Shown piece after piece: positions 27,234 through 36,136 of a stretch of DNA of 64,000 nucleotides (positions within the stretch are counted from its first letter, which is position 1; each line of letters begins with the position of its first letter). Source of the DNA: Phytomonospora endophytica (lineage in GTDB: Bacteria; Actinomycetota; Actinomycetes; Mycobacteriales; Micromonosporaceae); the NCBI RefSeq assembly GCF_014202425.1, contig NZ_JACHGT010000003.1, positions 248,001 to 312,000 of the forward strand. The letters are read 5' to 3'. The position numbers and the translations under genes were made by a program. Under the pieces are notes generated by a model, which worked only from the letters and a program-made list of their open reading frames with translations, was not told the DNA's origin and did no database searches.

Positions 27234-28259
27234 ATGCGCGTTGGCGTGCTCACCGGCGGGGGCGACTGCCCCGGTCTCAACGCGGTCATCCGCGCCGTCG
27301 TCCGCAAGGGCGTGTCCACCTACGGCCACGAGTTCGTCGGCTTCCGGGACGGCTGGCGCGGGCCGCTGGAGAACGTCACGATGCCCCTGGGCATCAAGGA
27401 GGTCCGCGGAATCCTGCCTCGCGGCGGGACCATCCTGCGGTCGTCGCGCACGAACCCCTTCAAGATCGAGGGCGGCGTCGAGCGCATCAAGGAGAACCTG
27501 GCCGCCACCGGGATCGACGCGCTGGTCGCCATCGGCGGCGAGGACACCCTCGGTGTCGCCAAGAAGCTCGCCGACCTCGACGTGCACGTCGTCGGCGTGC
27601 CGAAGACGATCGACAACGACCTCGGCGCCACCGACTACACCTTCGGCTTCGACACCTCGGTGAACATTGCCATGGAGGCCATCGACCGCCTTCACACCAC
27701 CGCCGAGAGCCACCACCGGGCCGTCGTCGTGGAGGTCATGGGCCGCCACGCGGGCTGGATCGCCCTGCACTCCGGCCTGGCAGGCGGCGCGAACGTGATC
27801 CTGCTGCCCGAACGCCGCTTCGACCTCGACGAGGTCGTCGCGCATGTGCGCTCGCGCTTCGAGATCGACTACTCGCCGATCATCGTCGTCGCCGAGGGCG
27901 CCATGCCGGCCGAGGGCGACATGGTCACCCAGACCGGCGAACTGGACGCCTTCGGGCACGTCCGCCTCGGCGGGATCGGCAACTGGCTCGCCGGTCAGAT
28001 CGAGAAGCAGACCGGCAAGGAGGCCCGCGCGGTCGTGCTCGGGCACGTGCAGCGCGGCGGCACCCCGACGGCCTTCGACCGGGTCCTCGCGACCCGCTTC
28101 GGCCTGCACGCGATCGACGCGGTCAGCGACGGCGACTGGGGCAAGATGGTCGCGCTCCAGGGCACCGACATCGTGCGCGTCCCGCTCGAAGACGCCACCC
28201 GCGAGCTCAAGACCGTCCCGCTGGAGCGTTACCAGGAGGCCGAGGTCTTCTTCGGCTGA
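27234..28259 (+). CDS. pfkA: 6-phosphofructokinase, probably PPi-dependent type
   Basis: This 341-residue group III (mixed-substrate) phosphofructokinase has the N-terminal TGGGDCPGLN loop, the catalytic loop PKTIDNDL and MGRHAGW. It phosphorylates fructose 6-phosphate in glycolysis. Two residues that separate phosphoryl donors read Asp104 (GGED) and Lys124 (VPKTIDND), as in PPi-dependent enzymes; ATP enzymes have Gly at 104. The Amycolatopsis enzyme with this signature is PPi-dependent, so the same is inferred here. The start is supported by AGGGAGTGAGAGCAC upstream. A GC-rich hairpin follows. Confidence 0.92.
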   Translation: MRVGVLTGGGDCPGLNAVIRAVVRKGVSTYGHEFVGFRDGWRGPLENVTMPLGIKEVRGILPRGGTILRSSRTNPFKIEGGVERIKENLAATGIDALVAIGGEDTLGVAKKLADLDVHVVGVPKTIDNDLGATDYTFGFDTSVNIAMEAIDRLHTTAESHHRAVVVEVMGRHAGWIALHSGLAGGANVILLPERRFDLDEVVAHVRSRFEIDYSPIIVVAEGAMPAEGDMVTQTGELDAFGHVRLGGIGNWLAGQIEKQTGKEARAVVLGHVQRGGTPTAFDRVLATRFGLHAIDAVSDGDWGKMVALQGTDIVRVPLEDATRELKTVPLERYQEAEVFFG

Positions 28260-28298
28260 GCCGAATGGATGAACATCCACTCGGGTGATGCTTTATAC

Positions 28299-28331
28299 GA
28301 GCCGGGTACGCGACCAAAGCGTGCCCGGCTC
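28299..28331 (+). terminator. Terminator hairpin after pfkA
   Basis: A 13-bp stem (GAGCCGGGTACGC with GCGTGCCCGGCTC, one G-T pair) surrounds GACCAAA and is followed by GTTGT. Confidence 0.75.
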
Positions 28332-28343
28332 GTTGTACGTCGT

Positions 28344-28751
28344 GTGAACACCGCTTTGCCGGATCTGGCCGGTTTCGTCCTGAACAAGGTCGTGGAGAAC
28401 ATCGACTTCGAAGGAGTGGCGGTCCCGGGGCTCGACGGCTGGTTCTACCGCAAAGAGGAAGAGGACGGCCGGACCGCCTCGGTAGGGGTGTACACGTTCG
28501 ACGACCGCGAGGTCTTCCGCGCCTGGGGCTACGTCGGCGAGAGCCACTGCCGCGCCAGCGCGCTCCACCTCCCCGGCGGAGGCTGGGAAGGCCCCCACCA
28601 CGACTGCCCGGAGGTCCGCGTCCACCGCCGCGGCCAGATCGTCATCGGATTCTCGGTGCGCGTCGGCGAGGCCGAGCCCCGCTACCTGCTGATCAACGGC
28701 AGCGATGGCGGCGAACCGGGCCCCGCCCGCTACGCCCACGCCGGGGTCTAG
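28344..28751 (+). CDS. Hypothetical protein
   Basis: This protein of about 135 residues has no family I recognise. It has no signal peptide or membrane segment and has an alternating beta-like pattern (RTASVGVYTFDDREVFRAWG). The start is uncertain: I chose a GTG just after the hairpin, without a good ribosome-binding site. An ATG at 28269 would place the hairpin inside the coding region. It is convergent with the next gene. Confidence 0.6.
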   Translation: MNTALPDLAGFVLNKVVENIDFEGVAVPGLDGWFYRKEEEDGRTASVGVYTFDDREVFRAWGYVGESHCRASALHLPGGGWEGPHHDCPEVRVHRRGQIVIGFSVRVGEAEPRYLLINGSDGGEPGPARYAHAGV

Positions 28752-28869
28752 ACCGGCCCGGACGTGCGACTGCCGCCGGCCCGGGTGCCACCACACACCG
28801 GGGCCGACGGCAGCGCTTCGGCAGGGTCTAGGAGGGGTCACGTCGTCGGCGACGCCGCCCCGTCGGTGG

Positions 28870-29238
28870 TCAACGCTCCGCGGCGCCGACCGTTTCGGCC
28901 GACCGCGCGGCCGCGCGGACGTACCAGAGCGAGGTCGCCGTCACGGTGAGACCGGCGACGAGGGCCACGACGTGCAATACCGGGTCGGGGATCGGCACGA
29001 ACGCGAAAACCGCCGCCGGGATCTGCACGACCCCGATCAGGGCGATCATGAGCGCCCTGCGTTCCTTCCCCCAGAAATAAGCCGTCCACAGCGGCGCCGT
29101 CACGATCGCCAGGGTGAGAACGTCCAGGACAGTGTGCAGGGCCGGATTGGCCACCCTGTCATGGGCGTAAGCCTGAGCGGGCGATGAGATGGCGAGGACT
29201 GTGAGGACGGCGCCGAGAATCAACGCAACTCTCCGCAT
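28870..29238 (-). CDS. Small membrane protein with signal-like N-terminus
   Basis: This 122-residue protein begins with a signal-like hydrophobic segment (VALILGAVLTVLAISSPAQA) and has three further hydrophobic helices. I see no catalytic motif. The ATG at 29238 is favoured by GGAGG six bases upstream over one at 29256. It is divergent from the DAHP synthase gene. Confidence 0.7.
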   Translation of the reverse strand: MRRVALILGAVLTVLAISSPAQAYAHDRVANPALHTVLDVLTLAIVTAPLWTAYFWGKERRALMIALIGVVQIPAAVFAFVPIPDPVLHVVALVAGLTVTATSLWYVRAAARSAETVGAAER

Positions 29239-29471
29239 GCCGCACCTCCAATTCATGGCATGGTCGTTTGTTCACTCCCTGTGCCGACCGTACGGGTGGA
29301 TGCGGTGCGTGAGTGTCGTGTAGTTGCCAGAAGGGACGCTTTTCGCGCTTGGGGTCGAAGGGGGCGAGGTGGGGGAGGGGCCGGGCCGCCGCACGCCGCG
29401 AAACGACTGTGACCCCTTTCATCTGTTGAGATCGGCCACCTGCCATCTGAGACGTCCGGCGACGACCGTAA

Positions 29472-30860
<1,389 letters not shown>

Positions 30861-30876
30861 ACCGACCGAGCCGATC

Positions 30877-30924
30877 ATCGACGGGCATGCGCCGCTCACT
30901 AAGCTGAGCCGCATGCCCGTCGAT
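30877..30924 (+). promoter_or_regulatory. Inverted repeat enclosing the threonine aldolase start codon
   Basis: A 15-bp perfect stem is formed by ATCGACGGGCATGCG (30877-30891) and CGCATGCCCGTCGAT (30910-30924). The second arm contains the ATG at 30913 and the next codons. The 18-base loop holds a further GCTCA/TGAGC stem. In RNA this would hide the start site, so it may be a regulatory element or a terminator for aroG. Confidence 0.7.
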
Positions 30925-31947
30925 CTGCGCAGCGACACCGTCACCAGGCCGACCACCGCGATGCGCGAGGCCATGGCGCGCGCCGAAGTCGGTGACGACG
31001 TCTACGGCGAGGACCCCACCGTCAACGCCCTCGAACACGAGGCCGCCGAGCTGTTCGGCCACGAGGCCGCGCTCTTCTGCCCCTCGGGCAGCATGGCCAA
31101 CCAGATCGCCGTGCAGACCCTCGCCGGCCCGGGCGGGGAACTCCTCTGCGACTCCGACGCCCACGTCGTGACCTTCGAAGGCGGCGCCGCGGCGGCCTAT
31201 GGCGGGGTCTCCACCCGCACCTGGCCCACCCGCGCCGGCCACCTCGACGTCGACACCGTCGCGGCGTTCATCCGCCCCGGCGGCGGCTACGCCGTGCCCA
31301 CCGTCGCCGTGGCCGTCGAGAACACCCACAACCTCGGCGGCGGCCGCGTCATCCCGATCGCGAAGCTGCGCAGGTTGCGGGAACTCGCCGACGAACGGGC
31401 CGTCGCCCTGCATCTCGACGGCGCCCGCATCTGGAACGCCCACGTCGCCGACGGCGTACCACTGCACGAGTACGGCGAACTCTTCGACACCGTCTCGGTG
31501 TGCCTGTCGAAAGGACTCGGCGCGCCCGTCGGTTCCCTGATGATCTCGACCCGCGAGCGCGTCGCGGCCGCCCGCGTCATCCGCAAGCGTCTCGGCGGCG
31601 GCATGCGGCAGGCCGGCATCCTCGCCGAGGCCGGCCGCCACGCCCTGCGCCACCACATCACACGGCTCGCCGAGGACCACGCCCACGCCAAGCGCCTCGC
31701 CGCCGCGCTCGCGCCTTTCGGTGTGTGCGACGCCGGGGGCGTCCAGTCCAACATCGTGGTCCTCACGGTCCCCGACGCCGCCGCACTCGGCGCGGCCGCA
31801 CGGGAAGAGGGCGTCCTGGTGTCGGTTCTCGGGCCGCGGCTGGTGCGTCTGGTGACGCACATGGACGTCGACGACGCGGGCACCGAGCAGGCGGTGAAAG
31901 TCCTCACCTCGCTGCTCAGCGGGGGTACGGCCGCCGCCGAAAGCTGA
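30913..31947 (+). CDS. ltaE: Low-specificity L-threonine aldolase
   Basis: This 344-residue fold type I PLP enzyme cleaves L-threonine or L-allo-threonine to glycine and acetaldehyde in the cytoplasm. It begins MPVDLRSDTVTRPTTAMREA, as threonine aldolases do. The PLP-binding Lys is K200 in CLSKGLGAPVGS and the Asp that contacts the pyridine nitrogen is D169 in HLDGARIWN. It lies 52 bases after aroG. The start codon is inside a strong inverted repeat, so translation could be regulated by RNA folding. Confidence 0.92.
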   Translation: MPVDLRSDTVTRPTTAMREAMARAEVGDDVYGEDPTVNALEHEAAELFGHEAALFCPSGSMANQIAVQTLAGPGGELLCDSDAHVVTFEGGAAAAYGGVSTRTWPTRAGHLDVDTVAAFIRPGGGYAVPTVAVAVENTHNLGGGRVIPIAKLRRLRELADERAVALHLDGARIWNAHVADGVPLHEYGELFDTVSVCLSKGLGAPVGSLMISTRERVAAARVIRKRLGGGMRQAGILAEAGRHALRHHITRLAEDHAHAKRLAAALAPFGVCDAGGVQSNIVVLTVPDAAALGAAAREEGVLVSVLGPRLVRLVTHMDVDDAGTEQAVKVLTSLLSGGTAAAES

Positions 31948-31986
31948 CAGCACGGACTATGGCGGTGCGCCGAACGGTCGGTTATG

Positions 31987-32020
31987 TTAGGCAAGCCTTC
32001 GTTAGGTGAGGCTTGCTTGG
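31987..32020. promoter_or_regulatory. IdeR/DtxR-like iron box region upstream of bfd
   Basis: Two overlapping sites resembling TTAGGTTAGCCTAACCTAA start at 31987 (TTAGGCAAGCCTTC) and 32002 (TTAGGTGAGGCTTG). They also give a perfect 8-bp dyad, GCAAGCCT and AGGCTTGC, with a 10-base spacer. The dyad ends just before the ribosome-binding site. Confidence 0.7.
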
Positions 32021-32027
32021 AGGACCG

Positions 32028-32207
32028 TTGTACGTCTGTATCTGCCACCGTGTGCGCGAATGCGAGGTTCGCGACTCCATCCGGGCCGGCGCGCGCACCG
32101 AGGAGGCCGTCGGCGACGCCTGCGAGGCCGGTACGGGATGCGGCACCTGCCTCGACCGGATCTGCGAGATGATCGAAGCCGAGTCACCGGTCCGGGCGCT
32201 GGTCTGA
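32028..32207 (+). CDS. bfd: Bacterioferritin-associated ferredoxin
   Basis: This 59-residue [2Fe-2S] protein of the BFD family has four conserved cysteines, C4 and C6 in CIC and C38 and C41 in CGTC. Bfd donates electrons to bacterioferritin to mobilise stored iron. The TTG start has GGAGG a few bases upstream and yields the expected short N-terminus. It is followed by bfr after 127 bases, which supports the assignment. Iron-box-like repeats overlap its leader. Confidence 0.92.
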   Translation: MYVCICHRVRECEVRDSIRAGARTEEAVGDACEAGTGCGTCLDRICEMIEAESPVRALV

Positions 32208-32230
32208 CCGCCGGCTCAGGGTCGCCTTAG

Positions 32231-32255
32231 CGAGCACAGCCTGACCTAAATTAGG
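32231..32255. promoter_or_regulatory. IdeR/DtxR-like iron box upstream of bfr
   Basis: AGCCTGACCTAA (32238-32249) matches 11 of 12 positions of the right half of the IdeR consensus. It overlaps the palindrome CCTAA-A-TTAGG (32245-32255). The left half is weak. Confidence 0.65.
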
Positions 32256-32334
32256 CGTTCCTGGCTTAGTGTCCGATATCTCCCGGTAATACGCTCTGGA
32301 GCAAGCGCCAGTTGAAACCCCGGGAGGCAGGCAC

Positions 32335-32817
32335 ATGCAAGGTGACAAGAAGGTCATCGAGTTCCTCAACGAGCAGCTCACCGCCGAGCTGACCGCGATC
32401 AACCAGTACTTCCTGCACGCCAAGATGCAGGAGAACTGGGGCTACACCAAACTCGCCGCCCACACCCGGGCCGAGTCGGTCGACGAGATGCGCCACGCCG
32501 AGGTCCTGACCGACCGGATCCTCTTCCTTGAGGGCATGCCGAACTACCAGCGGCTCTTCCCGCTGCGCATCGGCGAGAACGTCGGCGAGCAGTTCCGCTG
32601 CGACATGAAGATCGAGGCCGAGGCCGTCGACCGCCTGCGCAAGGGGATCGTGCACATGCGCGAGGTCGGCGACGTGACCTCCGCGAAGCTCTTCGAGTCG
32701 ATCCTGGCCGACGAGGAGCAGCACATCGACTACCTGGAGACCCAGCTCGACCTCATCGAGAAACTCGGTGAGCAGCTCTACCTCCAGGCCCTGATCGAGC
32801 CGCCGAAGGGCGACTAG
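32335..32817 (+). CDS. bfr: Bacterioferritin
   Basis: This 160-residue haem-containing ferritin assembles as a 24-mer and stores iron. The ferroxidase ligands are at the expected places, including E18 in LTAELTAINQ and E51 and H54 in DEMRHAE. M52, in the same motif, is the haem ligand. A later EEQHIDYLETQ supplies the remaining ligands. GGGAGG precedes the ATG. It is downstream of bfd and an iron box, and followed by a strong terminator. Confidence 0.96.
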   Translation: MQGDKKVIEFLNEQLTAELTAINQYFLHAKMQENWGYTKLAAHTRAESVDEMRHAEVLTDRILFLEGMPNYQRLFPLRIGENVGEQFRCDMKIEAEAVDRLRKGIVHMREVGDVTSAKLFESILADEEQHIDYLETQLDLIEKLGEQLYLQALIEPPKGD

Positions 32818-32830
32818 ACGCGCACCGGCC

Positions 32831-32863
32831 AAGGGCCCCCGAAGCATCGCTTCGGGGGCCCTT
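32831..32863 (+). terminator. Terminator hairpin after bfr
   Basis: The 15-bp arms AAGGGCCCCCGAAGC and GCTTCGGGGGCCCTT close an ATC loop. It separates bfr from the convergent cysteine-rich peptide genes. Confidence 0.88.
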
Positions 32864-32875
32864 GAGCGTCTCGGA

Positions 32876-33031
32876 TCAGAACGAGCAGGTCTTCTGGCAC
32901 GGCGAGGCGCAGTAGCAGTAGCGCCCGTCGATGACCTTCTCCACGCACACCGTGGCGCAGGCGTGCGCGTCGGTGGCGGGGACGAACTTGGCGAGCATCC
33001 GGTCGGAGACGCGCTTGACGGCCTTGATCAC
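32876..33031 (-). CDS. Cysteine-rich micropeptide 1
   Basis: This 51-residue peptide has a charged amphipathic N-terminal half (KAVKRVSDRMLAKFVPATDA) and a C-terminal half with six cysteines (ACATVC, YCYC, SPC, KTC). The GTG start has GGAGG seven bases upstream. It resembles the adjacent peptide in its first 28 residues. Short peptides with an SDRML-xxx-VP leader-like segment and a Cys-rich end occur in actinomycetes without known function. A secreted or modified peptide, or a metal-binding role near iron storage, are both possible. No modification enzyme is nearby. Confidence 0.7.
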   Translation of the reverse strand: MIKAVKRVSDRMLAKFVPATDAHACATVCVEKVIDGRYCYCASPCQKTCSF

Positions 33032-33074
33032 GGGCTTTCCTCCGTTGTGAGGTTGGGTGTGGCGGGGCGGTTCG

Positions 33075-33266
33075 TCAGCAGACGCACTCGTCGCAGCCGA
33101 GCTGCGTGCCGTGACAGTCGTAGCAGCAGGTTCTCTCACAGCGGCCGGTCCGCAGTCCTCCCGAACAGCGTTCCTTCCCGCAGGTGACGGCGCAGGCCGT
33201 CGCGTCCCCGGCCGGAACGAGACGGTTCAGTAAACGGTCGCTGAGTTTGCTCACCAGACGAATCAT
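33075..33266 (-). CDS. Cysteine-rich micropeptide 2
   Basis: This 63-residue peptide begins IRLVSKLSDRLLNRLVPAGD, parallel to its neighbour, and continues into a region with ten cysteines (ACAVTC, ERC, GRC, RTCC, YDC, LGC, DECVC). GAGGGG lies six bases before the ATG. It precedes micropeptide 1 on the same strand by 43 bases, so the two are probably one transcript. The shared N-terminal half and divergent Cys-rich half suggest duplication with a conserved targeting or leader region. The function is unknown. Confidence 0.7.
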   Translation of the reverse strand: MIRLVSKLSDRLLNRLVPAGDATACAVTCGKERCSGGLRTGRCERTCCYDCHGTQLGCDECVC

Positions 33267-33425
33267 GACGTTCCCCTCGTCGGATCGGATTCCTTGATCG
33301 ACAAGGGAGAATCTCGCATCTGCCCCAGGGGAAGTCAATGAGCCCGAGCGCGGATATGCGGTGCCATATGCGTACGGTGGGCACGAGATCGGTACGGATC
33401 ACATCCGGGCGGATCTCTCGGCCGG

Positions 33426-35288
33426 TCAGTACGTGTAGAGCGTGATGGTCGCGCCCTTCGGCTGGGTCGAGTTCCCGTCGGGGCTCATGTCCCACACCGT
33501 GTCGTCGCCCAGGGGCAGGTCGAAGCGGTCGACCTCGAAACCGAGCCGCTGGAGCTCGCTGCGGGCCTCCTCGAAGGGCTTTCCGGTCACGTCCGGGAGC
33601 GCCACCGGCTCCGGTCCCTTGCTGACCGTCAAGGTCACCATCGTGTTCGTGCCGACACCGGCGTCCGGCGCGGGGTCCTGGGCGAAGATCTCACCGGGCT
33701 GGACGTGGTCGTCGTAGGTCTCGACGATCGTCACCGTCAGACCGAGCGCCTCGATCTGGGCGCGCCCGTCGTCGGCCTTGAGTCCGAGCACCTTCGGCAC
33801 CTTCACCGGGGCGGGACCCATGCTCACCACGAGTTCGACCTTCGAGTCGCGGCGGACCTCGGTGCCCGGCGCCGGCGTCACCGACACGACCTGTCCCTCC
33901 GGGACCGTGTCGTCGTACCCGTTGACCACCCCCACCTGGAGGTGCATTCCGGACAGCTGGTCGACCGCGGCCACGCCCTCGGTGCCGGCGAGCGCGGGGA
34001 TGACGTAGCGCTCGGGTCCCAGCGAGAGGGTCAGGGTGATGGGCTCGCCGTCGAGGATCTTCTCCCCGGGCATCGGGTTCTGGCCGAGGACGGTGTCCTT
34101 CGGGATGTTCTCGGAGAAGCCGCCGCCGTCGAAGCGGACCGTGAAGCCCTTGTCGGCGGCGAGGGTCTCGGCCTCGTCGGCGGTCATGGACAGCAGGGAC
34201 GGTGTCTGCTCGTATCGGCCGGCGGAGAACCACCAGGCGGTCACGCCGACGAGCAGCATGGCCAGCGCCACCGCGCCGAGGGCCAGGAGGGTCCGGCGCG
34301 GGACGTTGCGCAGCCTGGTCAGCACCCGCGACGGGGCGCGGGGAGCCGGGGGTGCGGGTGTGGCGCTGCGACCCTGGAACACCGGCTCGGTCGGCAGGAT
34401 GGTCGTCTTGCGCTGGGGCTTGCGCGCGACGGGCGCTGCCGCCGGCTCGGGCAGTTCGGCCAGGCGCGCGGCGAACTCGGTGGCGTCGGCGGGCCGGGCC
34501 GCGCGGTCGCGGCGGGTCGCGGCGACCACGAGCGCGTCCAGCTCCGGCGGGATCCCGTCGACGAGTGTGGACGGCGCGGGGACGTCCTCGTGGACGTGCC
34601 GCCCGGCGACCTCGGCGGCGTCGGGCCCGTCGAAGGGCACCACGCCGGTCAGCAGCTCGAAGAGCACGATCCCGGCGGAGTACACGTCGGAACGCGCGTC
34701 GGCGAGGCCGTCGGCGACCAGCTCCGGCGGAACGTAGGCGACGGTGGCCAGCAGCTGACCGCCATCCTCCTCGGGGTCGCTCTCGGCCTCCACGATCCGG
34801 GCCAGCCCGAAGTCGGCGACCTTCACCGCGCCGGTCTCGGCGAGCAGCACGTTCTCCGGCTTCACGTCGCGGTGGACGAGCCCGATCCGGTGCGCCGCCG
34901 ACAGGGCCTCCAGCAGCCTCGCGGCGATGCGCACCGAGTGCCGCACCGGGAGCCGCTCGTGCTCGTTGAGGACGTCGCGCAGAGTGCGCCCGGCCACGAA
35001 CTCCATCACCAGGTACGGCAGCCCGTCGTGGCTGCCGGTGTCGTACACGCCGACGACGTTGGCGTGCGACAGACGCGCGATGATCTTCGCCTCGCGCTCG
35101 AAGCGCGCGAGGAAGCCCGGGTCGTCGGCCTGGGAACGCTGGATGATCTTGACGGCGACGACGCGGTCGAGGCGCTCGTCGACGGCCCGGTACACCGTCG
35201 CCATGCCGCCGGTGGCGACGCGTTCGGTCACTCGGTAGCGCCCTTCGAGGGCTGCTCCGATCAGCGGGTCGGTGACGGTGGTGTCCAT
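33426..35288 (-). CDS. PASTA-domain Ser/Thr protein kinase (PknB-like)
   Basis: This 620-residue membrane kinase has an N-terminal Hanks-type kinase domain with the Lys in VAVKII (K47), catalytic loop HRDVKPEN (D141) and DFG (D159). A juxtamembrane segment of about 60 residues and one membrane helix (LLALGAVALAMLLVGVTAWW) follow. Four extracellular PASTA repeats complete it (for example PKVLGLKADDGRAQIEALGL). PASTA kinases sense muropeptides or lipid II and control cell-wall growth. It is not beside the usual pbpA/rodA/pstP genes, so it is a second, PknB/PknL-like kinase. The start gives the standard MDTTVTDPLIG N-terminus. Confidence 0.93.
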   Translation of the reverse strand: MDTTVTDPLIGAALEGRYRVTERVATGGMATVYRAVDERLDRVVAVKIIQRSQADDPGFLARFEREAKIIARLSHANVVGVYDTGSHDGLPYLVMEFVAGRTLRDVLNEHERLPVRHSVRIAARLLEALSAAHRIGLVHRDVKPENVLLAETGAVKVADFGLARIVEAESDPEEDGGQLLATVAYVPPELVADGLADARSDVYSAGIVLFELLTGVVPFDGPDAAEVAGRHVHEDVPAPSTLVDGIPPELDALVVAATRRDRAARPADATEFAARLAELPEPAAAPVARKPQRKTTILPTEPVFQGRSATPAPPAPRAPSRVLTRLRNVPRRTLLALGAVALAMLLVGVTAWWFSAGRYEQTPSLLSMTADEAETLAADKGFTVRFDGGGFSENIPKDTVLGQNPMPGEKILDGEPITLTLSLGPERYVIPALAGTEGVAAVDQLSGMHLQVGVVNGYDDTVPEGQVVSVTPAPGTEVRRDSKVELVVSMGPAPVKVPKVLGLKADDGRAQIEALGLTVTIVETYDDHVQPGEIFAQDPAPDAGVGTNTMVTLTVSKGPEPVALPDVTGKPFEEARSELQRLGFEVDRFDLPLGDDTVWDMSPDGNSTQPKGATITLYTY

Positions 35289-35371
35289 TGCAACCGAGTG
35301 TACGAGTGGTGCGCGACCGTTCCCGGGAGCCGCGCTGCGACGACGGCCGCGGGCGTGACGCGGCCCACGGC

Positions 35372-36136
35372 CTAACCTTTCGCGTGCTCGCCCAGCCAGC
35401 GCCCGATCCGGTGCACGATCGGCGGCGTCATGCCCGCCTCGGCGTGCCCCACGCCCTTCTCGATCCACAGCTCCTTCGGCTCGCCCGCCGCGTGGTACAG
35501 CTCGTAGGCGTGCCGCAGTGGGAAGTACCTGTCGCGGTCGCCGTGCACGATCAGGAACGGGATCGGTGAGATCATCGCCGCCGCCCGCCACGGCGGCACC
35601 GGCTCCTCCGTCCAGCCTCCGTCGGCGATGCGGGTGCGCAGCAGTGAACGGCTCACCAGGCGTCCCATCGGCCACTCCACCGCCCGGTGGACCCAGCGCA
35701 TCGACGCGGTCCCCTTGTAGTACCAGCGGCTCGGCCCGCTGACCGCGGCGACCGCCGACACGTCCCCGTACAGGCCGGCGTGGCGCACCACCACGGCCGA
35801 ACCCATCGAGAAGCCGAGCAGCGCCACCTGCCGGTAGCCCAGCTCGCGGGCGTGCGCGACGGCCGCGTCGACGTCGAGGACCTCCCGGTCGCCGAGTGTG
35901 GAGCCGCCGCCGGAACGCCCGTGCCCGCGGAACTGGAAGCTCAGCACGGCCCCGTAGCCGCGCAGGATCTCCATGATGTTGCCGAAGCGGGCGCTGCGCC
36001 ACGTACCGGTGAACCCGTGCGCCACGACGATCACCAGCTCCGACGGGTGGCGGGCATGCAGGTGCACCGCGTCGAGGTGGATACCGTCGTCGGTGGTCAG
36101 CGTGAACGTGCCCTCAGCCGGGCGCCGGCTCAGCAA
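35372..36136 (-). CDS. Alpha/beta hydrolase (BAAT/CocE-like)
   Basis: This 254-residue hydrolase has the oxyanion motif AHGFTGTWRSA, nucleophile elbow LGFSMGSAVVV, Asp in HGDRDRYFP and His in GVGHAEAG. It resembles serine aminopeptidase/prolyl oligopeptidase-like small hydrolases. It has no signal peptide. Its start overlaps the methyltransferase gene by 7 bases, so the two form an operon. It lies downstream of that gene and upstream of the kinase by about 80 bases. Confidence 0.82.
   Translation of the reverse strand: MLSRRPAEGTFTLTTDDGIHLDAVHLHARHPSELVIVVAHGFTGTWRSARFGNIMEILRGYGAVLSFQFRGHGRSGGGSTLGDREVLDVDAAVAHARELGYRQVALLGFSMGSAVVVRHAGLYGDVSAVAAVSGPSRWYYKGTASMRWVHRAVEWPMGRLVSRSLLRTRIADGGWTEEPVPPWRAAAMISPIPFLIVHGDRDRYFPLRHAYELYHAAGEPKELWIEKGVGHAEAGMTPPIVHRIGRWLGEHAKG

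Noticed and set aside
32876-33266. Cysteine-rich micropeptides as classical metallothioneins or lanthipeptide precursors
   Set aside because: The Cys spacing does not match a known metallothionein, and no lanthionine synthetase or other modification gene is adjacent, so no class is assigned.
35289-36002. N-terminal extension of the PASTA kinase frame
   Set aside because: The extension overlaps the alpha/beta hydrolase gene, and the kinase domain begins normally at MDTTVTDPLIG.
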